NCBI RefSeq assembly: GCF_039541855.1
Contig: NZ_BAABHA010000002.1
Location: 62,001-126,000, forward strand
DNA from: Solirubrum koreensis
GTDB lineage: Bacteria > Bacteroidota > Bacteroidia > Cytophagales > Hymenobacteraceae
Length of the DNA: 64,000 bases
Direction of reading: 5' to 3'
Both the position numbers and the translations under genes were made by a program. Positions 42,247-49,584 of the stretch are shown here, piece by piece. The notes beneath the pieces were generated by a model. That model had not been told where the DNA came from and ran no database searches. It worked only from the letters and a program-made list of their open reading frames with translations. Position 1 is the stretch's first letter, and each line of letters starts with the position of its first letter.

Positions 42247-43137
42247 ATGAAACCTGCCCGCCTGCCGGTACTCGCCCTCCATCAGTTTCCGCAGCCGCCG
42301 GCGCAGCAGGCGTACTACATCGAGCGGCTGGAAACGCACGTGGTTCGCTTTCCGCACGTAAACGAGCCCCACGCCCACGATTTTTACCTGCTGCTTTACA
42401 TCACGCACGGCAGCGGCAGCCACACCGTGGACCTGGTTAGCTACGACTTGCGCCCGGGCAGCCTGTTTTTTGTAGCGCCGGGCCAAGTTCACCACTGGGT
42501 GCTTCAGCCCGATACCCAGGGCTACGTGGTGTTCTTCGACGCCGAGTTTTACCTGTTTCGCTACCCCGGCAACCGCCTCTACGAGTACCCGTTTTTTGCC
42601 CCGCAGCACGCCCCGGTCCTTTACCTGCTGAACACCACGGACGGAGCACCCACCAACGCCGATGCCGAAACAGAGCTGCGGCCGCTGCTGGCGCGCATGC
42701 ACACCGAAACCCAAGCGGCGCACCCCAACACGGCTGAGGTAGTACGCTCTTACCTGCACCTGTGCCTGGAGCTGGCCACCCGCGCCTACCCGCCCGCCCC
42801 CGCCGCCGAAACCAAGCATGCCCTGCAACAAGTGCGCGAGTTTGGGACCTTGCTCAACCAGCACTACCGCACCAGGCGCACCGTGCAGGAATACGCCGAT
42901 CTGCTGCACCTTACGCCCAACCACCTAAACGCCGTATGCCGGCGCACGCTCAACAAAACCGCCAGCGCGCTTATTCACGAGCGGGTGGTGGTGGAAGCCC
43001 AACGCCTGTTGCGGCATTCGGCGTTGTCGGTTGCCCAGGTGGCGTACGAGTTGGGGTTTGAAGACGCATCATACTTCACGCGCTACTTCCGCAAGTACAC
43101 CGGCCGCACGCCCGAAGCGTTTCGGCAGCAGCCCTGA
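42247..43137 (+). CDS. AraC-family transcriptional regulator with cupin sensor domain
   Basis: A 296-residue regulator from the ATG at 42247 (MKPARLPVLALHQFPQPPAQ). The N-terminal AraC-type cupin has HVNEPHAHDFYLLLYITHGS and YDLRPGSLFFVAPGQVHHW. The C-terminal two-helix-turn-helix DNA-binding domain has TVQEYADLLHLTPNHLNAVC and SVAQVAYELGFEDASYFTRYF, followed by KYTGRTPEAFR. Its position, divergent from the FUSC transporter-like gene, is the usual arrangement for a regulator of its neighbour. A TATTTTGG element lies near 42209. The ligand is unknown. Confidence 0.9.
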   Translation: MKPARLPVLALHQFPQPPAQQAYYIERLETHVVRFPHVNEPHAHDFYLLLYITHGSGSHTVDLVSYDLRPGSLFFVAPGQVHHWVLQPDTQGYVVFFDAEFYLFRYPGNRLYEYPFFAPQHAPVLYLLNTTDGAPTNADAETELRPLLARMHTETQAAHPNTAEVVRSYLHLCLELATRAYPPAPAAETKHALQQVREFGTLLNQHYRTRRTVQEYADLLHLTPNHLNAVCRRTLNKTASALIHERVVVEAQRLLRHSALSVAQVAYELGFEDASYFTRYFRKYTGRTPEAFRQQP

Positions 43138-43292
43138 TTTGTCCTGCACACGCCCGCATGTGGCCTGCTGCGTTGGGTACGCAAAGTCTACTTTTGCATT
43201 GGCTCCGGCCTGCCGGTCATTCACGGTAATGGAGCCAGGTCGGGTTTCTGCGTATACCGCCAGGAGGCCCATTTACCAGCCTTGCATTACCT

Positions 43293-43694
43293 ATGTCTCG
43301 CATCCAATCCACTCCCCTGTCGCTGCTGGCGCTGCGCTGCCCCCGCTGCCACGAAGGACCCCTGTTTAAATCGTCGGCATTTAACCTGAGCAAGTTCACC
43401 GAAATGCCCGAGCACTGCCCGGTTTGCGGACAAACCTACGAGCCGGAGCCCGGGTTTTACTGGGGCGCCATGTTCATCAGCTACGCGTTTACGGTGGCCA
43501 TTTTTGTTACGTCGGGCGTGCTGCTGTACTGGCTGGCCGGCGACCCGGCCCTGTGGGTATATATAGCCACCGTGAGCATTGCCGCCCTCCTCACCATGCC
43601 GCTGGTGCTGCGTTACTCGCGGGCCCTCATGCTTTACCTGTTCGGTGGCGTGCGCTACGAGCCCAACCGCGCCGCCGGCACTTCCCGCCCGTAG
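43293..43694 (+). CDS. DUF983-family zinc-binding membrane protein
   Basis: A 133-residue protein. Two CxxC pairs form a probable zinc ribbon (LRCPRCHEGPLF and EHCPVCGQTYE), followed by the hallmark PEPGFYWGAMFISYAF and two transmembrane helices (VAIFVTSGVLLYWLAG, VYIATVSIAALLTMPLVLRY). It is typical of DUF983 in length and order. Function unknown; inner-membrane location expected. A TACTTTTG element at 43189-43196 matches the -7 consensus and lies about 100 bases upstream. Confidence 0.9.
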   Translation: MSRIQSTPLSLLALRCPRCHEGPLFKSSAFNLSKFTEMPEHCPVCGQTYEPEPGFYWGAMFISYAFTVAIFVTSGVLLYWLAGDPALWVYIATVSIAALLTMPLVLRYSRALMLYLFGGVRYEPNRAAGTSRP

Positions 43695-43780
43695 CGAAAC
43701 GCGTTTTCACGCGAAACTGCCTGCTCTTTTTCTTCGGCTGAAGGAAAGAAGCGGGCGGTTTCGGTTTTCGGGACCGGCAA

Positions 43781-44770
43781 CTATTTCTTCGTGCGGTCCT
43801 GGTACCTAAACTGATTTGTCAGGCCTGTGTAAGGCTGGCCGTCGAGTTCGGCGTAGGGGTAAATGAAGTAGTTGAGCGGGCCGGCCTGCTGGCGCGGAGC
43901 CAGCGTAAGGTCGCGGCCACGGGTAAACTCCACGCGGTTTTCGTCGTGGGCTCCGAAGAAGTACTCCCGCTGGGCGGGGTTCTTGGCCGCTTCGGAGGCA
44001 TCGATGGGCACCCAGCCGGTGGCAGCGGTGTAGAACTCGGCCCAGCAGTGGTAACCTTTCACTTCGCCCTGGCCGCGCTCGGCGGGCAGCGGAAACCCTA
44101 TGCTGAAGCGGGCCGGAATGCCCAAGGCGCGGCAGTAGCCAATGAACAAGGCGTGAAAATCGGTGCAGTTGCCGCGGCGTTCGTCGCAGGCGTAGTAGAT
44201 GTCGCCCCGGCCCCAGCCCTGGCCCGTTTTGTCGTATTTCACGGTGGCCACCACGTGGTTGTAAATGGCGCGGGCTTTATCGAGCTCGGTTTGCGCTTTT
44301 GCCTCGGTCACCACCTGCCGTGCCCAGCGACGGATGCTGTCATCGAGAGGCACGAGGCCGTCGGCGGCCAGCCAGCGCTGCATGTTGGGGTCGAGGGGCT
44401 CGGTGGTGGCTTTGCGGGCGGTGGCATTACCGGCCGCTACGGCCGGGTTCAGGTGCTCCCGACGCGTTACCTGGAAACGCATGGCAACGGTGAAGCCCGC
44501 CGCTTGGGGCGCTTTCACTTTCAGGTGCAGCACGCGGTTGCCGTAGGGCGCGGCCAGCATTTCATAGGGCAGCGGCGAGTCAACCTCCAGCTCCCCGATT
44601 TCCTGCGACGGATCGGTATGGGGCACAGGCAGCCACACGTCCAGCTCGCGCGCAGTGGCGGGCAGGGCGGGCACCGTGGTTTGGTACTCGAAAGCAAAGC
44701 GGCGCACCCGGGGCGTACGCGCGGTTACATCGGTATTAGGAAGGGTGCTGGCCAGCATGGGCAACAACAT
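43781..44770 (-). CDS. Transglutaminase-like cysteine peptidase domain protein
   Basis: About 329 residues if started at the ATG 44770. The frame is open to an ATG at 44881, but that codon lies within a promoter-like TACCTTTG, so the shorter form or an unseen non-ATG start in between is likelier. A hydrophobic leader (MLLPMLASTL, or longer) suggests export. An N-terminal beta-sandwich (RRFAFEYQTTVPALP, DVWLPVPHTD) precedes the transglutaminase core with the C-H-D triad in GNCTDFHALF, GYHCWAEFY and WVPIDASEA. Such proteins usually hydrolyse or form amide bonds in the envelope. Downstream of the YceI gene on the same strand. Confidence 0.85.
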   Translation of the reverse strand: MLLPMLASTLPNTDVTARTPRVRRFAFEYQTTVPALPATARELDVWLPVPHTDPSQEIGELEVDSPLPYEMLAAPYGNRVLHLKVKAPQAAGFTVAMRFQVTRREHLNPAVAAGNATARKATTEPLDPNMQRWLAADGLVPLDDSIRRWARQVVTEAKAQTELDKARAIYNHVVATVKYDKTGQGWGRGDIYYACDERRGNCTDFHALFIGYCRALGIPARFSIGFPLPAERGQGEVKGYHCWAEFYTAATGWVPIDASEAAKNPAQREYFFGAHDENRVEFTRGRDLTLAPRQQAGPLNYFIYPYAELDGQPYTGLTNQFRYQDRTKK

Positions 44771-44870
44771 AAGGGCGTAAATAGCCTTGCGCCAGCATGG
44801 CAGCCGCAGGAAAGAAACGGGAATCAGCAAAGCAGCAATAAGTAATGAAGCGCGGTAGTCGGCGGCCCCG

Positions 44871-44878
44871 CAAAGGTA
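44871..44878 (-). promoter_or_regulatory. Putative -7 element TACCTTTG overlapping the longest start of the transglutaminase gene
   Basis: Exact TAnnTTTG on the minus strand, starting three bases inside the ATG at 44881. If it is a promoter, the ATG at 44881 cannot be the start codon of that transcript. Confidence 0.45.
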
Positions 44879-44947
44879 CATCCGCCCAAGTGCAACCGCC
44901 GTCGGGAGAAAACCGACCAGCCACAGCCCTAGCTAGCCGGGGCCGTT

Positions 44948-45559
44948 CTACCGTCCTTTCGGAAATTTACCAACGGCCGCGGGGCGGGGTTTTGCGGCCG
45001 CTTGCACGGGGCTGGCTACCACTACAAAGTCCAGCTGAAAATCGTTGCGGATGGCATGGTCGCCGAGGTTCTGAAAGAAGTTGGCCGAGTTAAACGTCAC
45101 GCCAAATTGGGTGCGGTCGACGGTGGCCCGGCCGGCTACGCGCAGCTGCCCATTTACCATGCGGCTAACCTGCACCGGAAACTGCACAGGCTTGCCGATG
45201 CCTTTGAGCGTGAGCTGCCCGCGGGCGGTGGCGCCACTCACCTCGCGCAGCTCAAAAACGGCAATGGGGTGGCGTTCTGCATCGAAGAAATCGGCGCCGC
45301 GCAAGTGGCCTTGCAACTGCTCGTTATCGTGGGCAATGGTGCGCATGTCGAACTCGAAGCGGGCGGCGCGCAAGGTGAGGCCATCGGCTTCGATGCGGCC
45401 CTGAGCGAGGCGCAGGGTGCCGCTGGGGGCCCAGGTACCTACCTCGGCGTAACCGGTCCAGGTGAGCTGGCTGGCCGAGGCGTCGGCCCGGTACACTTGC
45501 GGGGCGTTCCGGAAGGAGCTGGCAATCAGAATCAGTAGCAGAAAGAAAGTAGCTTTCAT
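44948..45559 (-). CDS. YceI-family periplasmic protein
   Basis: A 203-residue exported protein. The signal peptide (MKATFFLLLILIASSFRNAP) is followed by the YceI lipocalin fold: YRADASASQLTWTGYAEVGTW near the start, FEFDMRTIAHDNEQLQGHLR, FFDAERHPIAVFELREV, ARGQLTLKGIGKPVQFPVQV, and FGVTFNSANFFQNLGDHAIR near the end. YceI barrels bind long isoprenoid or amphiphilic molecules. An Ala/Pro/Lys-rich tail follows the domain. It lies 39 bases downstream of the gene at 45599-46129 and may be cotranscribed with it. Confidence 0.92.
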   Translation of the reverse strand: MKATFFLLLILIASSFRNAPQVYRADASASQLTWTGYAEVGTWAPSGTLRLAQGRIEADGLTLRAARFEFDMRTIAHDNEQLQGHLRGADFFDAERHPIAVFELREVSGATARGQLTLKGIGKPVQFPVQVSRMVNGQLRVAGRATVDRTQFGVTFNSANFFQNLGDHAIRNDFQLDFVVVASPVQAAAKPRPAAVGKFPKGR

Positions 45560-45598
45560 GGCAAGAGAGGCTTGAAATGTGAGTAGGTGAAACAGTGG

Positions 45599-46129
45599 TT
45601 AGCGGGCCGCTGCTGGAGCAGGCTGCACGTCGGCTTCGGTTTCGATGAGGCCCATGCCTTTATAGAGCCGGCCGGCTTTGTCGCGGGCCAGGATGTACCA
45701 GAGGGCGTCGCCGCCGTAGAGTTGCTGGGCGCTGCTGGCGGTGCGCCAGTTTTTGGCGAAGGTGTACGTGCGGCCCTGCCGCAGGAGGCCACCGGGGCAG
45801 TTGAAGAGCTGGGCGAATTCAGCGGGCGTTTCTACCATGTTGGCCTGCCAGCCTTGGTCGCTGTACCAAATGAAGCTGCCGCACTCCACGATGTCCAAGT
45901 CGGTCACGTCGGCGCGCACCATGGTGCTGTGCTTCCACACGTAGCCGCCGGGCTGGGCGGGGTTGGGCTCGGGGTAGTTGGGGTTGGGCGTGTGCCAAAG
46001 CGAGAGGCCCACGGGTACGCGGCGGAGCTTGTCGGGCAGCACGCGGCGGTGGTCGGACCACACGGTGGATTGCGCCTGGAGCGGCAGCGCAGCCAGGGCA
46101 AATAAGGCGGCGAGCAGGAGGTGTTTCAT
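45599..46129 (-). CDS. Exported protein of unknown function (176 aa)
   Basis: No family recognised. The signal peptide (MKHLLLAALFALAALPLQAQ) is followed by an aromatic-rich compact domain: VPVGLSLWHTPNPNYPEPNP, GGYVWKHSTMVRADVTDLDI, ECGSFIWYSDQGWQANMVET, FNCPGGLLRQGRTYTFAKNW, ALWYILARDKAGRLYKGMGL. Two Cys (near residues 83 and 111) could form a disulfide. The alternating short strands suggest a small beta-sandwich. It heads a probable operon with the YceI gene. Periplasmic or outer-membrane location is likely. Confidence 0.65.
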   Translation of the reverse strand: MKHLLLAALFALAALPLQAQSTVWSDHRRVLPDKLRRVPVGLSLWHTPNPNYPEPNPAQPGGYVWKHSTMVRADVTDLDIVECGSFIWYSDQGWQANMVETPAEFAQLFNCPGGLLRQGRTYTFAKNWRTASSAQQLYGGDALWYILARDKAGRLYKGMGLIETEADVQPAPAAAR

Positions 46130-46185
46130 GGCCGAAGTCTGAGCGTTAGGTTCGGCTCAAAAGTGGCAGCTCACACAACCGCAAG

Positions 46186-46209
46186 CGCCCCGAATGCGGA
46201 TTCGGGGCG
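46186..46209 (-). terminator. Hairpin terminator after the membrane AraC gene
   Basis: CGCCCCGAA and TTCGGGGCG pair around a six-base loop, about 100 bases downstream of the AraC-type gene ending at 46310 and upstream of the gene starting at 46129. No long T tract. Confidence 0.45.
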
Positions 46210-46309
46210 TACCAAATCGTGATATGGCACTTGCTTCAGTACTTTTAGCGGGTTTTTCCTGCCCCTCCGCCCAGGTGCCGCTGGATTTTGCTGCGGCAAG
46301 GGTTGGCCC

Positions 46310-47503
46310 CTACTCTACTCGGTATTCGCTGGGGGCCACGCCGGTGAATTGCTTGAAGATGCGGTTGAAAGTGGTCTTCGAATTAAAGCCCGATTCGAAG
46401 GCTATGCCGAGCAAGGTGAGGCGGGCCACGTCGGCAGGATTGGCGAGGCGGCGCTTGACTTCTGCCACCCGGTAGCCGTTTACCGCATCGTTAAAAGACT
46501 TGCCGAAACCCTGGTTAACGGTAAACGAAATGAGGCGCGGCGCCAAGCCCGTGTGCGCCGACAGTTCGGCCAGCGTGAGCGTGGGGTTCAGGTAAAGCTT
46601 GTCGTCCTCGAAAGCACGACGCAGGCGCTCCAGCACCGCGGGGTCTACGGCCGCTGCCGGGCGCTCGGCGGTGGAGGCCTCAGCGCCCGGGACCAATGAC
46701 GGCGCAGCACCAGCTTCGTGCTGAGGGCCGGCAGTTATGGGCTCGGCTGCCGGCTCAGTAGTTTCGTCGGCATCGGGCCCGAACTCCACGGCTTGCATAT
46801 CGGCCTGGCGCAGGCCCACCACGCCGATGAGCAGCACCACACCGCCCAGCAGCCAAGTAGAGAAGTCGTACTTGTAATAGAGGTCGTAGAACTCGCGCAG
46901 CACCACTTCCACCAGCCACTGGGCGCTTACCAGGGCCAGCACCAGCAGCAAAACCCGGAGCCAGTGCAGGCGCAGCTGCGAAGTTTCGGAGAAATGCTCG
47001 GGTAGCCAGCGCCGGTAGCGGCGCAGCAGGCCCAGGCAAAGCACCAGGTACACCATGAGCGACACCCAGGTGCCGATGAACTCTACCCGGTACGTGACGG
47101 GCTGGTGCACGTGCTCCCAAAACCACATGCGGGTACTGTAGGGCGTGAAGCGTAACACCCAGTACAACGCGGCTTGCCCCAACACGGGCACAAAATGCCA
47201 GACATGCTGGCCCCGTAGCCGAAACCGGTGGTTCAGCAGGCTTTGCACGTAAAAGTACAGCAGCGGCCCAAACGCAAACGAGTAGTAAATGGGCGAAAAG
47301 TACAGCTCGGGGTTCTGGCCGTAGAGGTTGGCCTCGCGCCCCAGCCCATCGAGCACCCACAGAGCCATGCTTAACAGCAGCAGGGCCAGAAAGCGGTTGG
47401 GCAGACGGTTGAGCGGCGCCGTCCAGAGCAGAGCGGCGGCAAACACGGCCTGAGCCAGCACCGCAAACAGCAGCACGACATTAACGGTAAGCGTAACCTG
47501 CAT
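46310..47503 (-). CDS. Membrane-anchored AraC-type regulator
   Basis: A 397-residue protein with an N-terminal multi-helix membrane domain (about seven helices between residues 5 and 235; TVNVVLLFAVLAQAVFAAAL, LLLLSMALWVLDGLG, LLGGVVLLIGVVGLRQ). A Glu/Ala/Pro-rich linker (240-290) leads to a C-terminal AraC HTH pair with LTLAELSAHTGLAPRLISFTVNQGFGKSF and LTLLGIAFESGFNSKTTFNRIF followed by FTGVAPSEYR. This one-component design, a 7TM sensor joined to an AraC output domain, is common in Bacteroidota. The linker DNA is GC-rich and repetitive in Ala codons. Target genes are not indicated. Confidence 0.88.
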   Translation of the reverse strand: MQVTLTVNVVLLFAVLAQAVFAAALLWTAPLNRLPNRFLALLLLSMALWVLDGLGREANLYGQNPELYFSPIYYSFAFGPLLYFYVQSLLNHRFRLRGQHVWHFVPVLGQAALYWVLRFTPYSTRMWFWEHVHQPVTYRVEFIGTWVSLMVYLVLCLGLLRRYRRWLPEHFSETSQLRLHWLRVLLLVLALVSAQWLVEVVLREFYDLYYKYDFSTWLLGGVVLLIGVVGLRQADMQAVEFGPDADETTEPAAEPITAGPQHEAGAAPSLVPGAEASTAERPAAAVDPAVLERLRRAFEDDKLYLNPTLTLAELSAHTGLAPRLISFTVNQGFGKSFNDAVNGYRVAEVKRRLANPADVARLTLLGIAFESGFNSKTTFNRIFKQFTGVAPSEYRVE

Positions 47504-47751
47504 AGAGTGGCGGGCGGCCGCGAAAATGGCGAGCCGGTGCTAAAAGTAAACAGCCGTTCTTTTGTTCCTCCCTACTCCTTGTCTCTTGCACGCAACTGCC
47601 TGGACCGGCAAGGCATGCGGCCGGTTCGTCGCCCACCTGAACCAGGCCCTGAGGCGCGCAACTGCCCCCAACGGCAAGCTCCACTATTGCGTTAAGTTGC
47701 GCATGGCGCGTGGTTCTGGCCGCATCAGCACCGCAACAGCTCTATTGTTTC

Positions 47752-48465
47752 ATGCCTTCTGAAATCATCAGCCCGTTTGATTGGCAGCGCCTGCTCTGGT
47801 CCGATAACATGCCACCCGCCTTCCTGGGTGAAGTCGTTTTGCGTTGTGTAGTCACGTACCTGCTCATCCTGGGCACGCTGCGCATCACCGGCCGGCGACA
47901 GGTAAAGCAGCTTTCGTTGTTCGAGCTAAGCATCATTCTGGCCCTAGGCTCGGCCGCCGGCGACGCCATGTTTTACCCCGATGTGCCCAAGCTGCACATT
48001 GTAACCGTGTTTGTGGCCGTAGTAAGCCTGTACTTGCTGTTTAACCACCTCACCGAGTGGTACCCGCGCTTCAGCGACTGGCTGGAGGGCAAACCGGAAT
48101 GCTTGATTACCGATGGGGTTATCGATTTGCAGGTACTTAAAAAGCAGAACCTTACTCACAAGGAGCTATTCGGTGAGCTGCGCCAGATGCAGGTAGAGCA
48201 CCTGGGCCAGGTGCGGAAGCTTTACTTTGAGGCCACCGGCGAAATCAGCGTGTTTTTTTACCCCACCGATGAGCCGACGCGGCCGGGCCTGCCCATTTGG
48301 CCCGAGTTGCTGGCGCAGGCCCAGGCTACCCCACAACCGGCCGGCACCTACGCCTGCAGAGAATGCGGCCACGTAACCGAGTTAACCACCGGGCAGGTTC
48401 ACGCCTGCGCGCAGTGCCGCCAGAACCACTGGCTCCGGGCCTGCACTGCGCCACGTACCAGCTAA
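47752..48465 (+). CDS. DUF421/YetF-family membrane protein with C-terminal zinc ribbon
   Basis: A 237-residue protein from the ATG at 47752, directly after a TATTGTTT promoter-like element. Residues 15-95 form the three-helix YetF membrane part, with TYLLILGTLRITGRRQVKQL and LSLFELSIILALGSAAGDAM as hallmark. The cytoplasmic DUF421 domain follows: GKPECLITDGVIDLQVLKKQ, LTHKELFGELRQMQVEHLGQ. Then comes an extra module at the end: CRECGHVTELTTGQVHACAQC, two CxxC pairs 13 residues apart, a probable zinc ribbon not usual in Bacillus YetF. Function unknown; YetF homologues are linked to membrane or stress homeostasis. Confidence 0.85.
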   Translation: MPSEIISPFDWQRLLWSDNMPPAFLGEVVLRCVVTYLLILGTLRITGRRQVKQLSLFELSIILALGSAAGDAMFYPDVPKLHIVTVFVAVVSLYLLFNHLTEWYPRFSDWLEGKPECLITDGVIDLQVLKKQNLTHKELFGELRQMQVEHLGQVRKLYFEATGEISVFFYPTDEPTRPGLPIWPELLAQAQATPQPAGTYACRECGHVTELTTGQVHACAQCRQNHWLRACTAPRTS

Positions 48466-48557
48466 GCTTAACCTTTTCCCGACGAGCTTCGTTAAGGGCC
48501 TCCTGAAAGCCGCTTCTTCCGAAGCGGGGTATTTACTCACCGAAAATGTTGCTCCCA

Positions 48558-48851
48558 ATGAAGAAGCTTCTCGTTTTGGCCGCCTTGCTCGCTACGGGTG
48601 CCTATTCGGCTAGTGCTCAAACCAGCACCACCACTACCACCAAGCAAACCACCACCACGCCGGCCAGTACCACTACTCCGGCTGAGCTAGCCCCGGCCCC
48701 GGCGCCTGCTTCCACCACCACCGTGGAATCAACGACGACCACCGTGGAGCCCGCCACCACGGCAAAACCGGCACCGGCTGTACAGGTGATGCCTGAGGAC
48801 ACCAAAGTGAAGAACAAGCGCAAGAAGGCGAAAGTAAAAACCGACGACTAA
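48558..48851 (+). CDS. Small exported Thr/Pro/Ala-rich protein with basic tail (97 aa)
   Basis: The ATG at 48558 opens a clear signal peptide (MKKLLVLAALLATGAYSASA-Q). The mature chain is nearly all Thr, Ala, Pro, Ser, Val and Glu in repeating TTT and PAPAPAS patterns, then ends in a lysine-rich tail DTKVKNKRKKAKVKTDD. No fold or family can be named. Thr/Ser/Pro-rich exported chains are candidate O-glycosylation substrates in Bacteroidota (D-S/T-hydrophobic motifs), though no clear three-residue motif is dense here. A strong terminator follows at 48891. Confidence 0.6.
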   Translation: MKKLLVLAALLATGAYSASAQTSTTTTTKQTTTTPASTTTPAELAPAPAPASTTTVESTTTTVEPATTAKPAPAVQVMPEDTKVKNKRKKAKVKTDD

Positions 48852-48890
48852 GCGCGTAAGCGCAACCGCTTCTCCAGCTGGTTCGCTACC

Positions 48891-48958
48891 CAAACAAGCC
48901 GCCCGCACGCAAAAGAGAGTAGCCGTTGCTACCTCCCTGCGTGCGGGCGGCTTGTTTG
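48891..48958. terminator. Long bidirectional terminator hairpin
   Basis: CAAACAAGCCGCCCGCACGCA and its complement TGCGTGCGGGCGGCTTGTTTG pair perfectly around a 26-base loop. Located between the convergent Thr-rich protein gene (48851) and the GlcG-like gene (48977). Confidence 0.85.
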
Positions 48959-48976
48959 TATACGCTTGTGTCGCGC

Positions 48977-49384
48977 CTATTGGCCCTGCACAGCCGCTAC
49001 GCCGGCTTCGGCTACGGCGTGGTCGTCTTCCACGGTGCTGCCCGACACGCCAATGGCGCCGATAACGCGGCCGCTACCGTCGGTGATGGGAATGCCGCCG
49101 GGAAACGTAATCAAGCCACCGTTCGAGTGCTCAATGTGGTACAGCGAGCCGCCGGGCTGGGAGAGTTTGCCGATTTCGCCGGTTGGCATATCGAAGAAGC
49201 GCGCCGTTTTGGCCTTCTTGATGGATATATCGAGGGAGCCGAGCCAGGCATCGTCCATGCGGGCAAAGGCCGTCAGGTTAGCGCCGGCATCTACCACCGC
49301 AATGTTCATTTTCACGCCCATTTGCAGGGCTTTCTGGTGCGCGGCCTGCACGGCGGCCTGGGCTTGTTCGAGGGTAATTCCCAT
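48977..49384 (-). CDS. GlcG/HbpS-like (DUF336) protein
   Basis: A 135-residue protein of the GlcG/HbpS (heme-degrading-like, DUF336) family. MGITLEQAQAAVQAAHQKAL leads the N-terminal helix, then MNIAVVDAGANLTAFARMDD, SLDISIKKAKTARFFDMPT, and the C-terminal block GGIPITDGSGRVIGAIGVSGS and DHAVAEAGVAA, all as in the family. Without a signal peptide it should be cytoplasmic. Family members bind heme or cobalamin-related cofactors or accompany glycolate and diol metabolism genes; none of those neighbours is here, so the specific role is open. Confidence 0.88.
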   Translation of the reverse strand: MGITLEQAQAAVQAAHQKALQMGVKMNIAVVDAGANLTAFARMDDAWLGSLDISIKKAKTARFFDMPTGEIGKLSQPGGSLYHIEHSNGGLITFPGGIPITDGSGRVIGAIGVSGSTVEDDHAVAEAGVAAVQGQ

Positions 49385-49584
49385 GGTGTTGTTTGCGGGG
49401 GTTAGTGAATGAATGGAATCTACTACTAACCCGCAGCCCCCGGAATTGATTGGCCCACGGCTGTAATTGCGACGCTAGAATTTGCTTTATAACCATTAGG
49501 TCCTCGGGCCAGCACATCTGCAAAAACACCACGCCCGGCATATAATACCACTTGCACTTCGCGTTTCCGGCCGATATTGCCCCC

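Noticed and set aside
48891..48958. Long inverted repeat considered as an attachment site or miniature mobile element
   Set aside because: It occurs once, lies exactly between two convergent stop codons and has no target duplication; a bidirectional terminator explains it.
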